Source: Desulfitobacterium_A sp034927245
GTDB taxonomy: Bacteria; Bacillota; Desulfitobacteriia; Desulfitobacteriales; Desulfitobacteriaceae
Direction: 5' to 3'
Assembly (NCBI RefSeq): GCF_034927245.1
Contig: NZ_JAYFQK010000022.1
Location: forward strand, 1-64,000
Length of the DNA: 64,000 bases
The translations under genes were made by a program, and so were the position numbers. The notes below the pieces were generated by a model. That model did not search any database, had not been told where the DNA came from, and saw only the letters and a list, made by a program, of their open reading frames with translations. This document shows positions 52,120 to 59,615 of this stretch, piece after piece. Position 1 is the stretch's first letter. Every line of letters begins with the position of its first letter.

Positions 52120-52815
52120 CTATATATTTCCACGAAGAACCAGTTTATTCAGCTCCGGTAAATCTCCATAATAATCTGTCTGAACTTCATCCGGGGGTGT
52201 CCCCACTAAGAAGGTTTTCATTCCTATTTGCCGTGCTGCCAAGTCCTCAATCGGATGATTGCCAACCATCATACATTCCCTTGGAGATAAGCCTAAACCC
52301 TGGGCAATCTCTTCGTAAAAACCTAATTGGGGTTTGCAAAAATGAAAGTTTTCCATTGCCGGAATCAGCGCAAATTGTTCAGGCGATAACCCTGTCCAGC
52401 GGATACGCTCTTCAATGGCAAGCGTCGGCATAACCGGATTGGCTGCAACCGCCACTGTATATCCTTGTTGAATCGCGGACTCGACCGTACGCTTCCCCTC
52501 TGCATCAGCCTTAACTAAGCAGCTTAATGCCGGAAAGTCATTTTGATAAAATTCTTCAAAAATAGGCCAAAGTGTTGTATAAGTAAGCCCGGTAACCCGT
52601 GTAAAATCTTCGAAGAAGGTTTGGAGGTTGGTTTTAGCGTCCTTTGGTTCTTTAATCATTGTTTCGGTTGAATGCATCACATATTTCCCGAATTTCTCCG
52701 GAGAAATAAGATGGCTAAAACGAGGAGCCAAAAGGCCAATATAATTGCGCATGAACTCCTCTTGATCCATCTGCGTCAGTGTCCCATCTAAGTCGAAAAG
52801 GATTGCTTTAATCAT
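52120..52815 (-). CDS. HAD-superfamily hydrolase (phosphatase)
   Basis: A 231-residue HAD protein: motif I FDLDGTL (D8, D10), a helical cap, motif II around VAANP, motif III lysine in CKPQLGFYEE, and motif IV GNHPIEDLAARQIGMKTFLVG. Likely hydrolyses a phosphomonoester; substrate unknown. Confidence 0.88.
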   Translation of the reverse strand: MIKAILFDLDGTLTQMDQEEFMRNYIGLLAPRFSHLISPEKFGKYVMHSTETMIKEPKDAKTNLQTFFEDFTRVTGLTYTTLWPIFEEFYQNDFPALSCLVKADAEGKRTVESAIQQGYTVAVAANPVMPTLAIEERIRWTGLSPEQFALIPAMENFHFCKPQLGFYEEIAQGLGLSPRECMMVGNHPIEDLAARQIGMKTFLVGTPPDEVQTDYYGDLPELNKLVLRGNI

Positions 52816-52916
52816 CGTTCCACCTAATTCTTATCGTTATACTTTAGATATTTCTCTCTAAATTTCTGAAATCCTGCTGGAATCCTTAACTTTACCTAGT
52901 TTCCCCATTTTTAAAT

Positions 52917-53009
52917 AAAGAAAACCCGGCTTCGCCGAGAGGCAAAGCCGCTGGTTGCACTTAGAGTTTATCAACCGATAAAGACTTATACATTCTGATA
53001 TGTATGAAG
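52917..53009 (+). repeat. dispersed palindromic repeat, copy R2
   Basis: AAAGAAAACCCGGCTTCGCC ... GGCAAAGCCGCTGGTTGCACTTAGAGTTTATCAACCGATAAAGACTTATACATTCTGATATGTA. Near-identical to R1 over its first 60 nt apart from the stem tip. It adjoins the terminator of the lut operon. Confidence 0.85.
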
Positions 53010-53045
53010 AAAACCTGCCTGCATGATTGCAGACAGATTTTCTTC
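53006..53045 (-). terminator. terminator of the lut/malyl-CoA operon
   Basis: Stem GAAGAAAA-CTG-CTGCA / TGCAG-CAG-TTTTCTTC about 20 nt past the LutB-LutA stop. Confidence 0.7.
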
Positions 53046-53064
53046 AATAAATAGGCCGTGCGCT

Positions 53065-55212
53065 TTATTTTGTCCACTTTTCAAGTACAAGCTCTGCCGT
53101 ATGCATAACCTTTACGGGGGAGTTTTCTTTATCTAATCCTCCGGTAATTTGCATAAGGCATCCTGGGCAATCCACAGCGACAACTTCTGCCCCTGTATTG
53201 TTAATATTCTTTAATTTTTTCTCAAGCATCGGACCCGCCATCTCTGGGAACTTAATGGAATATGATCCTCCAAAACCACAGCAACGGTCGGAGTCTTTCA
53301 TTTCTACAAGTTCAATTCCGTTAATATTCTTTAAAATCTCGCGTTGTTCCTTATAAACACCTAGACTCCGCTTTAAGTGGCAAGAATCATGATAGGTAAT
53401 TTTTAATGGTTTACCATCTCCGCCCGGTTCCAAGCCACCAAGATCGTAGAGAAGTTTCGAGAAGTCAAACGTCTTACGGTTGAGCTCCTCTGCCCTCTTC
53501 AACATTGCGGGATCGTCTGCAACTAAGTCCCTGAAGCTATCTTTTAGAGCATGGGTACAAGTCGGGCAAGCCGATACGACATAATCCACGTCTTCAGCGT
53601 TCATCGCTTCAATGTTAATAACTGCCGATTTACGAGCATTCAGACGATCACCCATATAGCTGGCAGGAGCGCCGCAGCAGGATTGTCCTTCAGGGAAAGT
53701 GACCTTATACCCTTTTTCATTTAAGCCCCTGACAACACCTTCACCAATATGAGGATAAACAAAATCGATAAGGCATCCGCCAAAGAACGCAATCGTTCCC
53801 TTTGGATTTTTAACATCTTGCTTAATTGTCTTAATGACATCACGAAATGGAACATCAGCAACTGTCGGTAAGCTCCCATTCTTAGTTAATCCTGAGAGGA
53901 ACATGGGAAGATGACGAATCATCGGTTGTCCTTTGGAAAAAGGTAATTGAGCTTTCGATGCGATCTTCAAGAGAGAATGGAACAAGCGACGATTGGAAAC
54001 CACGTCCAGCGCAAATTTTTGGACAAACGGCAAGCCCTTTTGCTCCCCAATTCTATTGCGGACTTCTAGGATCATTTCCGAGATGTTAAGCCTTCCTGCG
54101 CAAACTTCATTGCATCTTCCGCACTGAATACAAAGGTTTTGAGGATTAGCCGTATCATCGGGAGAATTGAGGAAATTAGTGAGGATGATTCCTATCCCGC
54201 CGGTATAGATATGCCCATAAACATGCCCTCCGACAAGTTGGAAGGCCGGGCAGACATTCAGACAGGCAGCGCAACGGATGCATTGGAAGGTTTTCTTAAA
54301 TTTTTCGTCCTCATACATTTTTCGGCGTCCATTATCCATAAGGACAATATGAAAATCTTTATCTTTTATTGTGCCATCCGGATAATAAGCCGGTGTTGGG
54401 CCCGTAACCATCGTAACATAACTTGTAATCTGTTGACACGTGCCATTGCGGGGGAGCATCTGAAGGATTGAACTCGCATCCTCAAAATTGTTGACAAACT
54501 TTTCAATTCCCACGAGGAAAACATGCGTTTTGGGCCAAGTGGAGGTTAAGCACGCATTACCTTCATTGGTAACCATCATTAAAGTTCCTGTTTCGGCAAC
54601 GGCTATATTTGCACCGGAAATACCCATATCAGCTTCCATGAATTTTTTACGCATTTCTGCCCGTGCTGTTTTAACTAATTTAGATATTTCAGGGTCGTTA
54701 TGATAATGCAAGTTCTTTGTAAATTCATCCGCAACTTCTTCTTTGGTCAAATGAATAGCCGGCATAACCATGTGGGATGGACGTTGACCGGCCATCTGAA
54801 TGATCCATTCCCCTAGGTCTGTTTCTTGTACATCCATTCCGGCATCAATCAGAGTCTGGTTCAGGTGAATTTCTTCCGAAGCCATTGATTTAGATTTTAC
54901 AATATGCTGGACGTTTTGTTTTTTAGCCAGTTCGAGAATGTAGCGTTTGGCATCTTCACCCGTTTTCGCACGATAGACTTTAGCACCGCGCGCCGTAGCC
55001 GCTTTCTCAAACTTATCGATCATTTCATCAAGATGTTCGGCCGCATAGGCCTTAACTTCAACAACTTGATCACGAAGTGCCTCAACATCATACCCTTCGT
55101 AAGCCTTTTCCCGTGCATCTGAGTACGTATCTACAAAACGTCCTAATGCCCCTCTTAGTGTTTTATTTTCTAAGGCATTTTCGATTTGCTGTTTAAATTG
55201 TGCATCTGCCAT
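53065..55212 (-). CDS. LutB-LutA fusion: LUD-domain iron-sulfur hydroxy-acid dehydrogenase subunit
   Basis: A 715-residue protein. Residues 1-310 are a LUD domain as in LutB/LldF. Two 4Fe-4S motifs follow (CIRCAACLNVCP and CIQCGRCNEVCA), then two CCG domains of LutA/LldE type (SCCGAPASYMG ... CPTC; HDSCHLKR ... RCCGFGGSY ... CPGC). In bacilli LutA and LutB are separate. The second ferredoxin motif has Ala instead of Pro at its end. ATG 55212 follows GAGGAGGGG; the start at 55254 would overlap lutC. Electrons would pass from a hydroxy acid (lactate or glycolate) to quinone or a carrier; no FAD subunit is in the window. Confidence 0.88.
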   Translation of the reverse strand: MADAQFKQQIENALENKTLRGALGRFVDTYSDAREKAYEGYDVEALRDQVVEVKAYAAEHLDEMIDKFEKAATARGAKVYRAKTGEDAKRYILELAKKQNVQHIVKSKSMASEEIHLNQTLIDAGMDVQETDLGEWIIQMAGQRPSHMVMPAIHLTKEEVADEFTKNLHYHNDPEISKLVKTARAEMRKKFMEADMGISGANIAVAETGTLMMVTNEGNACLTSTWPKTHVFLVGIEKFVNNFEDASSILQMLPRNGTCQQITSYVTMVTGPTPAYYPDGTIKDKDFHIVLMDNGRRKMYEDEKFKKTFQCIRCAACLNVCPAFQLVGGHVYGHIYTGGIGIILTNFLNSPDDTANPQNLCIQCGRCNEVCAGRLNISEMILEVRNRIGEQKGLPFVQKFALDVVSNRRLFHSLLKIASKAQLPFSKGQPMIRHLPMFLSGLTKNGSLPTVADVPFRDVIKTIKQDVKNPKGTIAFFGGCLIDFVYPHIGEGVVRGLNEKGYKVTFPEGQSCCGAPASYMGDRLNARKSAVINIEAMNAEDVDYVVSACPTCTHALKDSFRDLVADDPAMLKRAEELNRKTFDFSKLLYDLGGLEPGGDGKPLKITYHDSCHLKRSLGVYKEQREILKNINGIELVEMKDSDRCCGFGGSYSIKFPEMAGPMLEKKLKNINNTGAEVVAVDCPGCLMQITGGLDKENSPVKVMHTAELVLEKWTK

Positions 55213-55213
55213 T

Positions 55214-55789
55214 TTATTTCCCCTCCTCGGTCGAATCATCCACAAAGATCGCAATCAGCTCTCCGGGTCCATGTACGCCAATGGTTAGTACCCTCTCAAT
55301 ATCGGAGGTTCGGCTTGGACCTGTAATAAACCGTACGTATCCCGGAATTTGAGGTTCCTTGTTGATTATAGCCAAGGCCTCTGGCAGAGTTGGGATTAAA
55401 GAAGATGTCCGCACAAGCGCAAAATGAATGGGTGTAAAAGAAGAACATAAACGTTCATTCACATCTACAGCATATTCAACCAAAGTTCCTAATTCGGCGA
55501 TCGCCCATTTAATTTCCGTTATTCCGGCATCTACAGTAGGGGTAACTTCTTGATAATGATCCATGTGCAGGGTTATACCGTTTTCAGGAATATAATGAGC
55601 TAAATCACAGCTTCTCGCCAGAGGTGAATCCACCATTGCCGCACTTTTAATTCCTTTTTTCTGAAAGAGCTCACCCACCAACTTTTGAGCTTCCTCTATC
55701 GTGTTTGCACGATAACACTCACCGGATACAGACTCCAACTTACTTTTGAAACGCTCATATAAGAGATTAACATCTCTCACATTACTCAA
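55214..55789 (-). CDS. lutC: LutC/YkgG-type LUD-domain protein
   Basis: A 191-residue single LUD-domain protein: EITEIKWAIAELGTLVEY-type core (GITEIKWAIAELGTLVEY), VRTSSLIPTLPEAL, and FITGPSRTSDIERVLTIGVHGPGE, matching LutC. One nt before the LutB-LutA fusion start, so tightly coupled. Together they form the LUD oxidation complex, widely used for lactate. Glycolate is the alternative substrate suggested by the neighbouring malyl-CoA genes. Confidence 0.9.
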   Translation of the reverse strand: MSNVRDVNLLYERFKSKLESVSGECYRANTIEEAQKLVGELFQKKGIKSAAMVDSPLARSCDLAHYIPENGITLHMDHYQEVTPTVDAGITEIKWAIAELGTLVEYAVDVNERLCSSFTPIHFALVRTSSLIPTLPEALAIINKEPQIPGYVRFITGPSRTSDIERVLTIGVHGPGELIAIFVDDSTEEGK

Positions 55790-55826
55790 CTCCTGTCTCT
55801 CTTCAATCTCTTTATAATACCTCCAG

Positions 55827-55839
55827 GTGGTCAGGCCAC
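55827..55839. promoter_or_regulatory. GntR/LldR-like operator upstream of lutC
   Basis: GTGGTCAGGCCAC, a near-palindrome resembling the TGGTnnnACCA core bound by FadR-group GntR regulators such as LldR and PdhR, 38-50 nt before the lutC start, next to TATTATAAA. Suggests hydroxy-acid-responsive control. Motif match only. Confidence 0.4.
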
Positions 55840-55955
55840 TCTACTACATTAATTCTAATCCAGAATATTTAAAATATCAAGATTAAATATTCTCCATTTA
55901 ACAAATAATTTATCCTTTCTGTTAGTTAATCGCCGTGCGTGGCGTAAACAAAAAA

Positions 55956-55979
55956 CTGCTTCCAGATTACCGGAAGCAG
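55956..55979 (-). terminator. hairpin after the malic enzyme gene
   Basis: Stem CTGCTTCC / GGAAGCAG, 31 nt past the malic enzyme stop, with a T-tract on the minus strand. It would split the lut genes from the upstream mtk-mcl-mae unit. Confidence 0.75.
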
Positions 55980-56009
55980 CCCTTATTACAAATTATCTAA
56001 CTTTTGTAT

Positions 56010-57278
56010 TTACTTATATTGATTTGCTAATCTCTTTCTTAAATTCCCAGCAACAATTTCGGGATCAATCGGGTTCCTTGCAATGCCGCTGTCAATCGCT
56101 GCTTTAGCCACCGCTTTTGCTACTGCGGGAGCAACTTCCGGATTAAATGCATTCGGAATGATATAATCCTTACGAAGCTCTTCCGGTTTAATAAGGTTGG
56201 CAATTGCGTATGCTGCCGCCACTTTCATCGCATCATTGATGTCTGTAGCCCTCACATCAATTGCTCCGCGGAATACACCGGGGAAAGCTAAGATGTTATT
56301 AATTTGGTTTTGAACATCGGAGCGGCCTGTAGAAATTACGGCGGCACCTGCATCAAAAGCTCTCTCTATTGGCCAAATTTCTGGAACCGGGTTGGCTTGA
56401 CAGAATACAATCGGATCTTTGGCCATTGCACGAATCATATCTTCATTCAATACATTTGCTGCCGAAACACCGAGAAATACATCGGCCCCAACTAAAGCGC
56501 CGGCGAGATCCCCATCGAATCTTTCAGGATTAGTTGCTTCAGCAATTTCGTCTTTATATTTGTTCATGCCATAGGGGCGGCCTTTATAAATAGCTCCCTT
56601 GGTATCACACATAATGACATTTTTGAGTCCCATGCTCATCAGCAGTTTAACGATCGCAATACCCGCAGAACCTGCTCCATTAGCAACAAGTTTGATATCC
56701 TCAATCTTCTTGCCGACAACTTTAAGGGCATTGACTAAACCTGCCAGAGTTACAATAGCAGTTCCATGCTGATCATCATGGAAAATCGGTCCTTTGAAAA
56801 TGCCGTGCTCTTTCAGTTTACTTTCAATTTCAAAGCACTCAGGTGCTTTGATATCTTCTAGGTTAACACCGCCGAAGGTAGGAGCCATAAGTTCAACTAA
56901 TTCTACAATTTTATCCGGATCTGTGGTGTTAACACAAATCGGATAAGCATCTACATCTCCAAAGGTTTTGAAGAGCAGTGATTTACCTTCCATAACAGGC
57001 ATGGCGGCAGGTGCGCCTAAATTACCTAAACCGAGAATTGCTGTTCCGTTCGATACAATACAGACAGCATTGGCATGATTGGTATATACATCGAGATCAT
57101 CTGCATGTGCCGCAATCTCTTTAACAGGTTCAGCAACTCCGGGGGAGTATGCTAATGTTAAGTCATCAACGTCATTAGCGGGTACGGTTACTCTAACTTC
57201 GAGCTTCCCAGGCTGTACCTTATGAAACTCTAAGGCTTCCTCACGGAGGTTTTTAATACGTGTCATTGGCTTCGCCAT
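56010..57278 (-). CDS. malic enzyme (malate dehydrogenase, decarboxylating)
   Basis: A 422-residue short-type malic enzyme: malate + NAD(P)+ -> pyruvate + CO2 + NAD(P)H. Seen: TLAYSPGVAEP with the catalytic tyrosine, GKSLLFKTFGDVDAYP with the lysine, metal motif FHDDQHGTAIV, Rossmann motif NGAGSAGIAI and a conserved CQANPVPEI. The length matches the bacterial single-domain type (about 400-430), not the MaeB form with a phosphotransacetylase domain. Cofactor choice is not certain. It lies in the order ligase-Fe-S-ligase-lyase-malic enzyme-lut. Confidence 0.94.
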   Translation of the reverse strand: MAKPMTRIKNLREEALEFHKVQPGKLEVRVTVPANDVDDLTLAYSPGVAEPVKEIAAHADDLDVYTNHANAVCIVSNGTAILGLGNLGAPAAMPVMEGKSLLFKTFGDVDAYPICVNTTDPDKIVELVELMAPTFGGVNLEDIKAPECFEIESKLKEHGIFKGPIFHDDQHGTAIVTLAGLVNALKVVGKKIEDIKLVANGAGSAGIAIVKLLMSMGLKNVIMCDTKGAIYKGRPYGMNKYKDEIAEATNPERFDGDLAGALVGADVFLGVSAANVLNEDMIRAMAKDPIVFCQANPVPEIWPIERAFDAGAAVISTGRSDVQNQINNILAFPGVFRGAIDVRATDINDAMKVAAAYAIANLIKPEELRKDYIIPNAFNPEVAPAVAKAVAKAAIDSGIARNPIDPEIVAGNLRKRLANQYK

Positions 57279-57319
57279 CCTCTCTTTTCAGTAATTTCGG
57301 GAAAATGCTTTAGAATATG

Positions 57320-57349
57320 ACGCCTGGTTACAAATTAGCAACCAGGCGT
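57320..57349 (-). terminator. hairpin between the malyl-CoA lyase and malic enzyme genes
   Basis: A perfect 10-bp stem ACGCCTGGTT / AACCAGGCGT with a 10-nt loop; little T-tract. May attenuate rather than end transcription. Confidence 0.6.
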
Positions 57350-57377
57350 TAATAACTAACAATTTTTCAAAAGCTAA

Positions 57378-58271
57378 TTATTTTTTCATTGTTGCATTTT
57401 TAGCTTCGATTTCTTCGTAAGCTGCTAAGATGTCTTTTGCATTGAGATATACCGGTGTATCAACCATTTTTCCGTTAAGGGAAACAGAAGCTTTACCTTT
57501 GGCAAGACCTTCTTCTTCAAAGACTTTAACAACATCTTTAGCCCATTGTACATCTGCAGGATCCGGAGCATATAACTCATTGGAAGGTTCAACTTGTCCT
57601 GGATGGATGATCATGCGGCCTTCATAGCCCATTTGACGACCATCGGCAACATTTTTCTTAAAGCCTTCAAGATCCTTATAATCAGCAAAAGGAGCGTCAA
57701 TTGCAACAATTCCTGCCATGCGGCAAGCTACAGCTACTTTTGCACGTGCATATTGTTGTTCAACAGCAGCAGAAGTTAATTTTACACGCATATCACGGCA
57801 ATAGTCTACGGCACCAAAGATAGCGTTTACATTACGTTTGCTGGCTAGGCAGCATTCTTCAGCATTGGCAACACCTTTAGCGGTTTCAAGCAGCATGGAA
57901 ATTTTAACGGTTCCGACGGGGATACCACGACGACGCTCGAGCTCTTCAAGTTTCCAATCGAGGCGTTTTACGTCATCTGCGCAACCCGTTTTAGCTAAGG
58001 TTACACCGTCTAGACCAGGCCATACAATTTCTTCAAGGTCATCATCGGTTAAATTGGTTTCCCAGTTATTAATACGAACATAAACTTGAGCTCCGCCCGC
58101 ATGACCCGCTTGGAGATTTTCTTTGATCATTTGGCGGGTTGCCACTTTTTCTGAAGGTGGAATAGCATCCTCAAGGTCAAAAGTGATAATATCGGCTGGA
58201 ATTGACGGTATCTTGGAAATAAATTTGGGATTGTTTCCTGGGATGTACATAATAGATCTCATAACTGCCAT
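57378..58271 (-). CDS. HpcH/HpaI-CitE-family CoA-ester lyase (malyl-CoA lyase-like)
   Basis: A 297-residue TIM-barrel lyase. N-terminal MRSIMYIPGN, FDLEDAIPPSEK (Mg/substrate), catalytic region LLETAKGVANAEE, GAVDYCRDM, and GRMIIHPGQVEPSNE: all hallmarks of CitE/malyl-CoA lyase. The length and single-gene context without citD/citF argue against citrate lyase and for L-malyl-CoA (or citramalyl-CoA) cleavage/condensation: acetyl-CoA + glyoxylate <-> malyl-CoA. GGAGG lies before the ATG. It is next to the ligase genes that would make or consume malyl-CoA. Confidence 0.85.
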   Translation of the reverse strand: MAVMRSIMYIPGNNPKFISKIPSIPADIITFDLEDAIPPSEKVATRQMIKENLQAGHAGGAQVYVRINNWETNLTDDDLEEIVWPGLDGVTLAKTGCADDVKRLDWKLEELERRRGIPVGTVKISMLLETAKGVANAEECCLASKRNVNAIFGAVDYCRDMRVKLTSAAVEQQYARAKVAVACRMAGIVAIDAPFADYKDLEGFKKNVADGRQMGYEGRMIIHPGQVEPSNELYAPDPADVQWAKDVVKVFEEEGLAKGKASVSLNGKMVDTPVYLNAKDILAAYEEIEAKNATMKK

Positions 58272-58359
58272 GACTAAATTACCTCCTAAAATACTTTTAA
58301 TTTTTATTTCTAAGGTATAAAAACCTTAGCAGCGTAAGTAAGTATGAATCTTGGAGCTA

Positions 58360-59262
58360 TCAAAAATCAGTTGCTATCTTTTCTTTTAGAATCAGCGGAA
58401 TATCTGTGGGTGTATCTGCTACATAACCACCGGCTTTGCGAATGGCTTCCATCTTACTTTTGGCAGACCCTCGCCCGCGCTCCACTATATTAGATGCGTG
58501 AGAAAAGCGCTGACCTTCCGGAGCCCAAGCTCCGGCCACATATATCACAAAAGGCTTCGTGAATTTGCCTGCGGCAATCACTTCCGCACATTCTTCTTCT
58601 TGTGTGCCGCCGATTTCAGCATATACCGCAACACCTTTGGTTTCAGGGTCCTCTTCAAAGTAAGGAAGTAAATCCGCCATTGAAGTTCCCAAGACAGGCT
58701 CTGTTCCTGTGTGAACCACCGTACTGACCCCAAAGCCGCCTTCTCTTAAGACCCAGGGAATTGTCCCTGATTGTCCTCCGCTGCGCGAGAAAACACCAAT
58801 ACTTCCTTTTTTAAAGAATTTGTTGGCCCACTCGACATTACCTCCAAGCCATCCGACAACCGATTCTCCCGGGGTAATAATCCCGATTGAACCGGGTCCA
58901 ATAACCCGTGAGCCCCTAAGCCTGGCGTATTCAATCATCTCCATAATGTCATGGATAGGAGTCCCTTCGACACAGGGAATAATATTCTTAACCCCTGCAT
59001 CAGCAGCCTCCATTACTGCTGTTTTTAAAGCACGGCCCGGTACAAATACGACACTAAAATTGATTTCCCCATGTGCACTCACAATTTCTTTCACCGTGTT
59101 ATACACAGGGACACCATGTACTTGCTCTCCGGATTTTCCCGGACTCGTACCGCCGATAAGATTCGTTCCATATTCTTTCATATATTTTGTCCTCACCGAT
59201 CCCTCACGTCCGGTGATTCCTTGGACAACAACCTTAGTCTCATTATTGATTAAAATGCCCAT
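58360..59262 (-). CDS. SucD-like acyl-CoA ligase alpha subunit (malate:CoA ligase, MtkB-like)
   Basis: A 300-residue CoA-binding alpha subunit. CoA-binding Rossmann start VVVQGITGREGS, GTSPGKSGEQVHGVPVY, FVPGRALKTAV and GPGSIGIITPGES are visible. The phosphohistidine is most likely H255 in RFSHASNI, where E. coli SucD has the MGHAGAI segment; flanking residues differ. Together with the beta subunit it would form an ADP-forming ligase. A CitE-like lyase and malic enzyme downstream point to malate rather than succinate as substrate. Confidence 0.82.
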   Translation of the reverse strand: MGILINNETKVVVQGITGREGSVRTKYMKEYGTNLIGGTSPGKSGEQVHGVPVYNTVKEIVSAHGEINFSVVFVPGRALKTAVMEAADAGVKNIIPCVEGTPIHDIMEMIEYARLRGSRVIGPGSIGIITPGESVVGWLGGNVEWANKFFKKGSIGVFSRSGGQSGTIPWVLREGGFGVSTVVHTGTEPVLGTSMADLLPYFEEDPETKGVAVYAEIGGTQEEECAEVIAAGKFTKPFVIYVAGAWAPEGQRFSHASNIVERGRGSAKSKMEAIRKAGGYVADTPTDIPLILKEKIATDF

Positions 59263-59312
59263 TTTTATCCCTCATTTAGCTTATTGCTCGGTTTTTTTAC
59301 CTAATTACAGGG

Positions 59313-59606
59313 TTAAGCCAAACTGCGTTTCTTGAGGTATTCATCTAAACCGGAAACCGGTACTTCAATACGAATTGCATCATTTCCGCGGAACTTGCAT
59401 GCAAATTCACAGGCGAGACATTCCGTTCCTAAGCGTAGAACCTCCTCATTGCTGCGATGGGCAACAGAGGCCCTTCCCTGATCATCAATACCGAGCAGAC
59501 CGCGAGCATATTTTTGACAAGCATCAGCGCAAGCCTTGGTCTCGCAAGAATCGCACTTGCTGGTATCGATTATAATCGTACAACTTTTTTCTGCGAATTC
59601 CAGCAC
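59313..59606 (-). CDS. small ferredoxin-like Fe-S protein between the ligase subunits
   Basis: A 97-residue protein. Cysteines: C18-x2-C21-x4-C26-x3-C30 and C63-x2-C66-x3-C70 (plus C9), enough for one or two 4Fe-4S clusters; the motifs are not the classical CxxCxxCxxxCP pairs. It starts with GTG 9 nt after the beta-subunit stop and is 50 nt before the alpha-subunit gene. Succinyl-CoA ligases need no Fe-S protein, so its place here is unexplained: a regulatory or assembly subunit, or a redox link. Confidence 0.75.
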   Translation of the reverse strand: MLEFAEKSCTIIIDTSKCDSCETKACADACQKYARGLLGIDDQGRASVAHRSNEEVLRLGTECLACEFACKFRGNDAIRIEVPVSGLDEYLKKRSLA

Positions 59607-59615
59607 GGTATTTCC

